Positions 1 to 8,384 of a stretch of DNA of 14,153 nucleotides are shown here, in pieces. Each line of letters begins with the position of its first letter. Position 1 is the first letter of the stretch. The position numbers and the translations under genes are program-made. Below the pieces are notes generated by a model, which worked only from the letters and a program-made list of their open reading frames with translations, did no database searches and was not told where the DNA came from. Source of the DNA: Parachlorella kessleri (lineage: Eukaryota > Chlorophyta > Trebouxiophyceae > Chlorellales > Chlorellaceae); NCBI GenBank assembly GCA_001598975.1, contig BBXU01002192.1:1-14153 (forward strand). Reading direction: 5' to 3'.

Positions 1-3000
1 AGGGTGTTAACTCGCAGCACCAGGGCAGCACATTGGGCTGCCCACGCTGCGTGCGCTGCCCGCCATGCAGGCGCGCCCGTCACCCTGACCCTCCCCAAGA
101 TACCCCATTACCACATCAACCCGGGGGTGGACCTGAACAACAACTTTGACTACCGCTGCCCCACGCTGTCGCTGCGGTCCGACGTGTGCGAGGTGGTGGG
201 CTCAGCGCAGGTAGGCAACTCGTGCCCAGCGCTGCCCCGCTGTGCCTGCTGGGCGGACAGCCCTAACGATGCCACCGGTGGAGCGGCTGTGGCGCACGCC
301 TGGCTTACGGGGTCCCCTGGGGTGCCACGGGGGTCCGCTGATGGGGGGTGGGGACGCGCCAGGGGGGCTGCCAGCAGGTGTTAGCATGGCTTGTGAGAGG
401 CTTATAAACCTGGGAAGAAGCTGCCGTCTCACCTCCCTGCCCTGAATTTTGAGAGCATGGCAGGGGGCACGGGGTGTGGCTGGGCAGCTGCATGCGCACT
501 GCTGTACATGGTGCTCATGTGCCGGCGTACTGTACCGCATGTACCGCACGCAGGACCTCGCCAGGATGTGCGACGCAGACCCGCAGTGCAAGGCGTTTGT
601 GTACCTGCCAGGCGGCCTGGACTTCAAGAGCGCGGTAGGTGCTGGCTCTGGCTGGCTGGCTGGCTGGGGGTGGCAGTTTTAGCGTCAACCTGTGAGGTTG
701 GGGTTCGGGCCGTAGCGTAAGGCACAGCCTGTTGGAGGGCTTGCTCCTTTAGTTTCGTGTGTGCCTACCTTCATGTGCCTCAGAAGCCGTGGCCGATGCT
801 GGTCTCATGGCATGGCCATGCCATGTCATGCGACCTGGGCGGCCTGGATATCTGACTACTGGCATTGTCTGACCGCTGTGGCACTGTGAAGTGCCGGGCG
901 CCAAGCTCTGGCCTGTCTTCGCAAGCAGCGCTCTTCATGGCGGCAAGTGCTCCTGCACTTCTGTCATGAATCCACCACTCGGTGCCAAGGGTACAACCCC
1001 TCCCCCCCCCCACCCCCCACCCCCCCCACCCACACCCACACCCACACCCGCTGTCTTCCTGCTGGTGCAGCCCGTGGGAGTGTTGAAGGGGGGGACTGGG
1101 GGTGGACACAATCCCCCTCTCAGCACTGGCGGTCAACCCCTCCACCGCCCTCTTCATGAAAGACACGGTTGCCTACGGCACTCCCCCTGGGTCTGCTGCC
1201 GGCAGCGGCGGCGGGGGCAAGAGCGTCGCGGTATACATAGTCGTGCCCATCGCGGCTGTCGTGGCTGCGGCCGGCTTGGCACTGCTGGTGCTGGTGGCGT
1301 GGCGGCTGCGCAGCCAGAAAGTGGCTAGCAGCGATAGGCTGCCGGCCGCGAGCCTGACAGCGGCAGCGGCGGGGGAGGCGAAGCCCCCGCCCAGCGGCCA
1401 CAGCGTGGGATCACACCGGTCCCTGCAACACGCGCATTCACAACAGCGGCAGCCACAGCAGCAGCGGCAGCAAGGGGCGCAGCCACCTCGGGGCGCTGCT
1501 ATTGACTACACCCATGAGTCGGCGGGTGGCGGCGGGGCAGGGACCACCTGGGCTGCCGCTGGCTGGCAGCCTGGGGTGGGTGGCAAGGGGCGCAGGGGAT
1601 TAGGCAGGGATGACTCGGCCCTGGAAGAGCCTCCATTGGCAGACGCCATGAAAGCTGGAGCCTCCAGGGCAGTGGTGTCGCCGGCTGACTGGACCTGGTT
1701 ACTACTGGCAGCTGTGCAGCAGCAGCAGCCGGCTCGAACCCTTCAGCAGCAGCAGCAGCCGAGGTACCAGTGGGATGCACCTGACTCGCCTGTTGTGCGT
1801 GCGCTGCTGCGGCGGTTTGGTGGGGAGGCGGTGAGCAGCGAGGGGGAGGCCTCCAGCAGCAGCGGCCCCTCCTCCCTCACGCCCTCCTCCCAGGAGCAGC
1901 ACAGCCTCAGCAGCGACGGCGGCAGCCTGGGGAGCGCCCCGGGGGACCCCTGGCCGCCGCAGCAGCCGCAGCAGGAACCCCCGCAATGGGCAGCCAAGCA
2001 GCGCTCGCAGCGGCAGCTGCCGCAGCAGGCAGTACAGGCTGCGATGGGCGCAGCCTCGCCGCCGGTAAGCGGCGGCCTGCCCCCCGAGCCTGGCACCACT
2101 GGCGTGCCCCGCCCCAGCCCCCGCCAGGGTGGTGGTGGCCCCCCCTCCCTGCCCGACCCCGACTGGGTGATCCAGCCTGAGGAGGTGGAGGTGTGCCGGC
2201 GGGCGGATGGCAGCTGGTGGCAGCTGGGCAGCGGCGCGTGCGGCACCGTCTACAAGGGGCTGCACCACGGCATGCAGCCGGTGGCGGTCAAGGTGCTGCC
2301 GTACGACCAGGCAGACCAGCAGCTGACGGAGGAGCTTGAGAAGGAGGTGAGACCGGTGGCGGGAGAGTGACGCTCATCGGGGAGTGCTTGGGCAGACTGG
2401 CCAAGTCTGCCGCACCTTCGATGGCCTGTGTGGTAGGAGGACTGGTGTCGGAGCGCGCTGAGCAGACAGGGGGGTTTGGGCTGTCGCTGGGGGTCTGTTC
2501 CACCCTCGCAGCATGATGCCCAGTCGCGAGCCTCACCCAAACGCAAGCTCCACTGGGCACTTCCAACCAACAACTGCAGTGCATGCTGCCTCCGCTGCCG
2601 GCGCTCCGCTCCCCAGTGCTGCGCCCTCCCTTGCGTGCCCCACCACCGCCTCACTAGGGGTCCCTGCCCGGCTGGCGCTGCTGCGCACTGCAGGTCAGCC
2701 TGCTGCGGAGCTGCCGGGACCGCCACATCGTGCAGCTGCTGGGCGCCAACCTGGAGGGGCCGGCGGCCATGCTGGTCATGGAGTACATGGAGGTGAGTCA
2801 GGCGGTGACTCACCGCCCCTGCCCGCCCTGCTGTGCATCATCTTCAGGCACCTCCCGCTGCGGGGTGGCGTGAGTTGAGACAGAGAGGAGAGGAGAATGA
2901 GTGAGTGGGTGAAATGGGCGGGTGGACAGGTGGAGGCTGGGAGCACGGCTTACACCACAGTGTCAGTGCGGCGATGTTGGCTAAGAGCTGGGTGACCTGG

Positions 3001-4894
3001 CCCCCAAAGTGGGAAAGCCAGCAGACCAGGGGCCGTGCACTAGCGGCCCTTCATGCACTTCACACAAGGGGCTGTTGGGCAGCAGGGAGTTCCTTCATGC
3101 CATCGACTTCAGCACCCACAGCACAGGCCAAGCCCCGCTGCACTTGCGGTGGGCTGCTGCCATGACACGAGCAAGTGATGGGTAGGCTATCGCGCTGGTT
3201 GAACAGCTGATGATGCCGCCAGGCCCCCAACCAGCTGCCTTGCCTTGTCTCCCTCCCTCCTCCCTGCAACTCAAATGAGTAGATAAATAAATAAATGAAT
3301 AAAAATATGGTCAGGCCTCCCCCCTGCAGCTCGGCGACCTGTGGCGGGCGCTGCCCCTGAGGAACTCGGCAGGCGACCGCATCTTCGCCTGGCAACGCAG
3401 GTCGGTAGGTCGGTGACTGTTGTCGGGGGTTGGGGTTACTGTTGATCGGTGGTTACTGGGGGTTGCCCTACTGGGGGTTGCCCTAGCAGCTGCTGGGCAG
3501 CCCGCAGCTGCTGGGCAGCTCCTCAGCAAACTGCATGATAGGTACTTGGCATCCATAAAATAGTCCCGTGGCTGAGACAGCCAGCCTGGCCTTGCCCGAC
3601 TGACTGACCACATGCGTGCGTTGCTTGTCCGGCCTTCTCTGTAAGACTGCTGCCCCCGTGTGGCGACCCGGCTGCAGGGGGCGGCGCGTTGCCCTGGACG
3701 TGGCCCGTGGCCTGCACTACCTCCACTCCCGTAAGGTGGTGCACCTGGACCTCAAGAGGTGAGGGAGTGGCGGGGAGGGCGACGGGGTTATAATCTGGTG
3801 AGGTGTACATCGATAGATTGCACTTGCGAGAAGGTGTGGGTCGGCAGCCAAGGTGGCGTGGTCCGGAGATAGAAAGGGCACCAGCGGGATCTGGCATCAC
3901 TAGCCTGGGTTTTACAACTTGTTTGCTGAGCTGTCGCCAGGTAGGCTGTGAGGCGCAACTGGGGTGGCTACAATCCATCTCATGCTGAAGACGGTCGTCA
4001 GGCCAGCTGATTCGGTAGCTAAACTGTGCCGCTGCAGCCCCAACATCCTCCTGAGCCGCCACGGCACTGCCAAGCTGGCAGACGTTGGCGTGGCCAGGCT
4101 GCTGGCCCGCGGCACGCTGTCCGTGCACAGCGGCAGCGGGGCCGCCGGCTGGGCCTGGTCGGCGCCAGAGGTGCTGACGGGGCGGCCCTGCTGCGTGTCG
4201 GTGGACATCTACTCCTTTGGCGTCGTGCTCTGGGAGATCTGCACAGGTGGGTGGGTGGGTGGCCCCACCGCCGCGGCCCGTGGCTGGCAGGTGGGCTCGT
4301 GACAAGGGAAGTAGCCGGCGGCAGGCCAGTTGGCTGATGCGGGGGGATATCCTGTGTCCAGGGAAGTGCGACCCGACCTTGCTCTCAACAATGGCTTGGC
4401 CGTAGGCTCAACTGGACCGCATCAGCTGTCGATGGCAAGGGCATGAGTATGGTGTGTGCCAGGAGTATGCATGTGCCAGTCACTGTGCACCCTGCTCACG
4501 CAGCTGGCCCTTTTCCATTCTCGGTGTCTTGACTATACAGTAAACAAGTTGTCTTGACTATACAGTAACAAGTTCATCCGTTTTTGTTCTCTGTTCTCAG
4601 TTCTACTTTAGTTGTAACTCTAGTCTTAGCTCTGGTTCAGTCTGTCTAACGCTGTCGCAGTAGCAGCATGCGTCCCTGTGAGCCACCACACATTGACCAT
4701 GAACATGGCCACTGCTGTGTATCACAGGTGAAGTGCCGGTGCGTGGCGGCATGCGGCCCCTGAGCGTGCCCGGGGACTGCCCCCAGCCCGTGGCAGACCT
4801 GCAGGCACGCTGCACAGCAGAAGACCCGGGCCAGCGGCCCTCGGCAGCCGAGCTGGTAGGGCTACTGAGCGCACTGGAAAGAGAGAGACTGTGA
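1..4894 (+). CDS. PAN-domain receptor-like TKL protein kinase (5' partial, 8 exons)
   Basis: Probable membrane receptor kinase that phosphorylates Ser/Thr (possibly Tyr) in response to an extracellular ligand. Exons I derive: <1-210, 554-634, 1071-2346, 2694-2792, 3330-3400, 3678-3758, 4038-4246, 4728-4894 (stop TGA 4892-4894). All introns are GT-AG and phases agree, except that a 7-G run (1088-1094) must lose one G to stay open, giving about 730 residues in the window. Seen in order: PAN/Apple-like ectodomain (MCDADPQCKAFVYLPGG at about 565-617, VNPSTALFMKD at about 1132-1164), a hydrophobic helix at about 1228-1299 followed by Arg/Lys, a Gln/Ser/Pro-rich linker of about 280 residues, then the kinase domain. 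Kinase motifs: glycine loop LGSGACGTVYKG, VAVK lysine at 2290-2292, a Glu-containing helix C (EKEVSLL), HLDLKSPN with catalytic Asp at 3748-3750, DVG at 4081-4089, APE at 4162-4170, DIYSFGVVLWEICTGEVP, RPSAAEL. HLD for HRD and DVG for DFG are, as I recall, common in algal TKL kinases. The N-terminus is missing from the window, and the first exon may really begin near 71. The kinase call is near certain; ectodomain exon edges are less sure. Confidence 0.88.
211..553 (+). other. Kinase gene intron within ectodomain coding region
   Basis: Phase-0 intron between GSAQ and DLARMCDADPQ. It begins GTAGGC and ends ACGCAG. The upstream reading frame runs on into it without homology, so the join rests on phase and on the continuity of the PAN-like domain. 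An acceptor slightly further 5' is possible, since the reading frame before 554 (LYRMYRTQ) is also open. Confidence 0.55.
635..1070 (+). other. Kinase gene intron with long C/CA tract
   Basis: Phase-0 intron, GTAGGT to GTGCAG. It contains a (GGCT)n run near 649-666 and, close to the 3' end, an extreme C-rich tract with CA triplets (about 997-1059) followed by CTTCCTGCTGGTGCAG, an exceptionally strong pyrimidine tract and acceptor. A competing hypothesis uses donor 639 and acceptor 1124, which also keeps frame but drops the PVGVLKGG segment expected of a PAN domain. Confidence 0.55.
2347..2693 (+). other. Kinase gene intron between helix C halves
   Basis: Phase-0 GTGAGA to CTGCAG intron separating LEKE from VSLLRSCRDRHIVQLLGANL. 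Reading through at 2347 reaches a stop at once (ends at 2370), so splicing is required. The joined helix C and beta-4 match the kinase fold. Nothing else is recognised inside. Confidence 0.9.
2793..3329 (+). other. Kinase gene intron with AT-rich tetranucleotide run
   Basis: Phase-0 GTGAGT to CTGCAG intron joining VMEYME to LGDLWRALPL, the hinge of the kinase. It has a GA-rich patch at about 2877-2902 and an (AATA)n-like island at about 3277-3307, unusual in such GC-rich surroundings and followed by a good pyrimidine tract before the acceptor. No coding content is recognised. Confidence 0.9.
3454..3519 (+). repeat. Two adjacent short tandem duplications in a kinase intron
   Basis: A 15-bp unit (TACTGGGGGTTGCCC) occurs twice back to back at 3454-3468 and 3469-3483. 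Directly after, a 16-bp block (GCAGCTGCTGGGCAGC) occurs at 3486-3501 and again at 3504-3519. Both lie inside the intron 3401-3677 and look like recent local slippage duplications. Confidence 0.8.
4526..4574 (+). repeat. Tandem duplication of 25/24 bp in last kinase intron
   Basis: GTCTTGACTATACAGTAAACAAGTT at 4526-4550 is followed at once by a copy lacking one A at 4551-4574. Each copy holds a weak splice-like ACAG|TAA pattern, but neither is used in my model. The intron is 4247-4727. Confidence 0.85.
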
Positions 4895-4976
4895 AAGCAG
4901 CAGTGGAGGGCGGTCAGCGCTGTATTTAAATGGAGATGCACGTGACAGGAAGGGGTCAGGCAGCAGTGTGAGCTCC

Positions 4977-4981
4977 TGTAA
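4977..4981 (+). terminator. TGTAA poly(A) signal of the kinase gene
   Basis: TGTAA lies 83 bases after the TGA stop of the kinase. TGTAA is the usual chlorophyte polyadenylation signal, and it is the only copy I find on this strand in the convergent intergenic region. Cleavage would be expected 10-20 bases downstream. Confidence 0.6.
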
Positions 4982-6016
4982 TTCTGACCTGGGGGGTCTA
5001 GTAGGGAAGCCCAGGCGAGTGCTGTGCGGGTTTCGGCTAACAGCAGCACTGTCTGGTCAGTGTCAAGGAGTTGCGAAGTGGTGCTGGCTGTGAGAGCCTA
5101 GCTTGCCCGTCAATATGCAGTGCAGCAGGGTTTGAGGATGGGGTTTGGTGAGGTCTTTGGGCAGCAGGGGGGGCTATGCAGCAGGGGCGGTTAAATCGCA
5201 CCGTGTGGGAGGCAGGCTCTTACTGCACCCCGTGCAAAGCATCTTGAGGGATGCTTCTAGTAAAAGCTCAGCGTGGCTGCTGATTGCACCTGTCACTTTG
5301 CAAACGCAGTTTCCTCTGTACTTGCGTCACTCTGATGAAGCACCCCATCTGTGAGGGCCCCATGGCAACCTTACGAACTCAGCAGCCCAAATGCGCTATT
5401 TGTTTCTTCATGAGATGGCCAAGTGGCTACAGTCTTGTCCTAGCATGTCGATTTCGTGCATGGGGGATAGCGATTATGAGTTATGTATTTGATATCTACA
5501 ACCCAAATAAGCACGCAGTGGTGCAGTTTCATCTGTCTTGTGGGCCTTCATAGTGCAATTATGTTTGCTTTGCGATGCTTACTTAGTGTATACGAGTGCC
5601 TGTCATTTTTCGTGGCTGGCAAGCTCGCGTGGGGTTGGGGGCCGGTCTGCAGCTTGCTTGCCATGTCTATTGTGCTGTTCTCTCATGCATTGTACTATGC
5701 CGCGCCTTCTGGCCTGCCAAACTTCCACGCCTATCGTGGCCACAGTTTGGTCGTGTGACTTGCAATTGCCATGCCTCTCACGTGTCCCCAGCATGTGCTA
5801 AATGAATGACCTTGATAACAGCATGGTTGTCTCTGGAGTGTGTATTGGGAAGGTGCCCTCCCCAATTGCTGATGATAATATTGCAAGTACAAGGGAGGGA
5901 CAGCAGGGGATCAGTAGGGATGCTCACCTGCCAGCTTGAATAGAGTGTGCACCCTGTGCCCACACAATAACCTCCATGTTCCAGGTGTCAGCAGACTGGG
6001 AGGGACTCTTTGTTGC

Positions 6017-6052
6017 TGACCAAACAACGCTGCATGACCAAACAACGCTGCA
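6017..6052. repeat. Perfect 18-bp tandem duplication
   Basis: TGACCAAACAACGCTGCA is repeated exactly at 6017-6034 and 6035-6052. It lies in the presumed 3' flank of the cytochrome b5 gene. Confidence 0.9.
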
Positions 6053-6279
6053 GCAGCTAAAAATTGGCATTGCAACAAACACCGCTGACCACAGAATACC
6101 GAAAACATATAGTTATATACTGTTATACCCCAGCGTACCAGTGGGTGCATGCCGGTCATGCAACTGGGGGGCAAGCAAGGCCTTGTCGGAGGGACCGCCT
6201 AATTCTGGAATAAACGACCCGCGCTGTGGGGCGCCCATAGGTTGGCATCCTACTCCCCAGGCACCTACTGCGGCTGTTG

Positions 6280-7298
6280 CTACCGCCCAGCCGGTTGCTG
6301 CTGTTGTTCCTGCTGCTGCCCCTGCTGTGGCTGCTGTGCCTGCTGCTGTAGGAAGCCCACCAGGCACTTCTCCAGCAGGAAGTCCGAGTTCACCCAGGCA
6401 TGGTACTTGTTGAACAGGGCGGTGCCGTCCCTGCCGGCGACCTTGAGCAGCATGGGCACGCCGCCCGGGTGGAAACGCAGGTAGGGGGTGATGTTGTACA
6501 CCCGCCCCCGCAGCACGGTCCACGCGTCGGCCTCGCTGGCATGCTGCGCGACCTCCTCCATGGTTATGTTACGCCGCCGCGGCTGGCCGTTGAGCCCTGC
6601 AGGCATGCAGGCAGGTGCATCGAGGGAAGGGTGTGCGGGTGGTAGGCTTCTGCCTGCATCGGAGAAGCGTTGCTCCCAGAGCCGTGCAATACCATGTGCT
6701 GTAGACTGTTTGCACGCCCACTGCAGGAGCGCAAGCAGCCACTTACACGGCAGCAGTAGCTCAGGATGAGGCAGGCAACGCGGTACTGTGCAGGCAGGCA
6801 GGCAGGCAGCAGGTAATGTGGGGTCCAGCCCACCTGCCAGGTCCGGGTTCTTGGCTGTCAACCGCACCCAGTCCACTTGGCTATAGCCCTTCTCATACAA
6901 AACCTGCAGGCTCCCCAAACGCACCTTGCTTGCCTGACCACTAAAGACATTGACATATGTCACTCTGGCTGGCCAGAGCAACCCTCTGTGACCACCTCTA
7001 GCATGATGTACAAGGCCAAACACCACAAAGCGCTGAATGCGCCTAACAAACCATAGTAGGAGGGCCTCGTTGTGCAGACACGCTGCATGTGCACTGCTCC
7101 CACATGCCCCACCTTCTTCCGTCGCCGTGGTTCTGGGGGAGGCATGCTCCCTTGGGCGCCTGCCTGCCCTGCAGCTGCCGCTGCTGATGGCGGCACGGCG
7201 TCAACTTGTCCGGCTAGCTGCGCAAAACTACTCTTGGCTGGTGGGCTGGGCGCCGCCCGGCCGTGGCTGCTAAGGTCAACAACTGTGGCTTTGGCCAT
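6280..7298 (-). CDS. RLF: Cytochrome b5-domain protein, RLF type
   Basis: Small haem-binding protein resembling plant RLF (REDUCED LATERAL ROOT FORMATION), a soluble b5-fold protein with a role in organ development; the electron partner is unknown. CDS is complement of 6280-6596, 6834-6903, 7113-7298: ATG at 7298, TAG at 6280-6282, 190 residues. Introns 6904-7112 and 6597-6833 are GT-AG and phases fit. Residues 1-62 are an Ala/Pro/Ser-rich, poorly conserved leader ending RRRKK. Residues 63-90 ([16 protein letters not shown], then NPDLAGLNG) are the RLF signature ahead of the b5 fold. The b5 domain spans about 93-168 with axial haem ligands H128 (HPGG) and H151 (YHAWV). The tail is Gln-rich (about 168-186). 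No signal peptide or membrane anchor is visible, unlike microsomal b5. The start is supported by an in-frame TGA at 7334-7332 and no other in-frame ATG between. The tail is convergent with the kinase gene. Confidence 0.9.
6791..6809. repeat. (CAGG)n microsatellite in b5 gene intron
   Basis: Nearly five copies of CAGG inside the intron 6597-6833 of the b5 gene. A related GCAGGCATGCAGGCAGG patch lies by the acceptor near 6599-6615. Confidence 0.8.
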
Positions 7299-8384
7299 GA
7301 GGGGGTTCTGCAACCATGCAAGAACACAGACTCAGCGCAGGCAGTCCCTGCTCAACCCCTTGCATCCAGCACTACCTCACAGTCCCTAACCTCAACTTTC
7401 AGCGTGCGCTACCGGCCACCCTCACCACACAGGGGATCCCTGATGGGAAGGGAATACCTGGAGTAATACCTCTTCTCCGTACCGGAAAATTCTAGCCGGT
7501 ACTAACCTGCTTGGGGAGGGTTTTAGCGGGGAGTTGTGGGAGGGCTGGGAACGTGAAGTCAGCCATGGGTGGACGGCCGCGGCCTGGGGTGATGCCAGGA
7601 AATCTGCAGCAACACCTTGTGAGAGCTGGGTAGTCAGTGTCTGTTCCAACGGGTACAACAAGGCTTCCCCCAACGCCGTCAGCATGTCATGATAGTCACC
7701 AGAGATCGGCCTACCGGTGTGCCGCAGGCTCGTAGATGGAAGGACTTGCTACCTGCCAGGTCAGTATTATCTACACGTTCGTAAGGACCTTAGGATGCAC
7801 CATGGGATGCATACCCTCTCCAAGGAGCTCCACATTTGCGTGCTTTGCGTGCTGGCTTTGGACTGTTTGACAATCGATGGCTGGTTGCATTCCATTACGA
7901 TGCCACCTGATGGAACTCCCCAGTTGACTGAAGCTCAAGTGAGTATTGGTGGAGAAGCGAACCGAGGAGAGGTACGGGTGAAGTTGCTGGCAGGGCTGCA
8001 TGCACCTGCTGCTGCTGATGGTGGTGATGACAAGGCCCAAACTCGGAGGAAGTAGGCATCCTGTTACCCAGCTGTTTGGCTCTGCAGGGCCAGTATCATT
8101 CAAGGCAGATAATACAGCTTAATCTGCCAAGAGGTAACAGCATCAACGGGATGGGTGGCCACCTCGAAGCCAGTTGCGAGCATGAGTCGTGAGTCATGCA
8201 TGACCTAGGATGCACTGCAAATGGTCAGCCGAGTCATGAGGGTGCATGGCTCCTGTTTATGAATCTGAGGCAATACCGCTGGGGCCCAAGCCCAAAGTGG
8301 ACCAGAAGCATCACGCAGTCACAGTCCAAAGGCTCAACCCTGGAAGCCAGAAAGAGTGCCACGACCACAGCTCCCTTGGTAGGT
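7299..8384. other. Intergenic region between b5 gene and MOCOS gene (both minus strand)
   Basis: Should contain the b5 gene's promoter/5' UTR and the MOCOS 3' UTR. A hairpin is visible at 7479-7502 (GTACCGG / CCGGTAC, 10-base loop) and another at 8104-8128 (GGCAGAT / ATCTGCC, 11-base loop). Two open frames (7422-7685 minus, 7717-8055 plus) show no motif and no supporting partner exons. A TTGCAG acceptor-like site just 5' of the b5 ATG leaves room for a spliced 5' UTR. No TATA box I would trust, and no tRNA. Confidence 0.5.
8190..8204. promoter_or_regulatory. Palindrome GTCATGCATGAC overlapping TGAGTCA
   Basis: A 12-bp perfect palindrome at 8193-8204 overlaps TGAGTCA (8190-8196), a bZIP-type core. 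Further GAGTC(A)TG-like words occur nearby (about 8182 and 8230). A regulatory role is only inferred; the site lies between the MOCOS stop and the b5 start. Confidence 0.25.

Larger units (their letters stand above)
4895..6279. other. Convergent intergenic region / 3' UTRs
   Basis: Lies between the stop of the kinase (plus strand) and the stop of the cytochrome b5 gene (minus strand). Composition becomes visibly more AT-rich from about 5380 to 5900. Only short overlapping open frames without recognisable motifs occur (for example in 5145-5805 on plus). No TTACA (minus-strand TGTAA) was found for the b5 gene. An 18-bp tandem duplication sits at 6017-6052. I see no gene here that I can support. 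Confidence 0.6.

Noticed and set aside
1702..2268. 188-codon open frame on minus
   Set aside because: Antisense to the kinase linker and N-lobe exon; Ala/Leu/Arg-rich with no motif.
3523..4305. 260-codon open frame on minus
   Set aside because: Covers two kinase exons and their introns in antisense; no motif, while the plus exons show the HLDLKSPN, DVG and APE kinase motifs.
5145..5805. Cluster of short open frames on plus after the kinase
   Set aside because: Overlapping short frames in AT-richer sequence without motifs; downstream of a TGTAA signal.
7479..7502. Hairpin considered as a bacterial-type terminator
   Set aside because: No following T-run and the genome is eukaryotic; kept only as a structural note.
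7422..7685. 87-codon open frame on minus, possible upstream exon of the b5 gene
   Set aside because: The b5 gene has a good ATG at 7298 and this frame shows no similarity to RLF; it may only be 5' flank.
7717..8055. 112-codon open frame on plus in the intergenic region
   Set aside because: No recognisable motif, no partner exons and composition like the surrounding non-coding DNA; I cannot support it as a gene.
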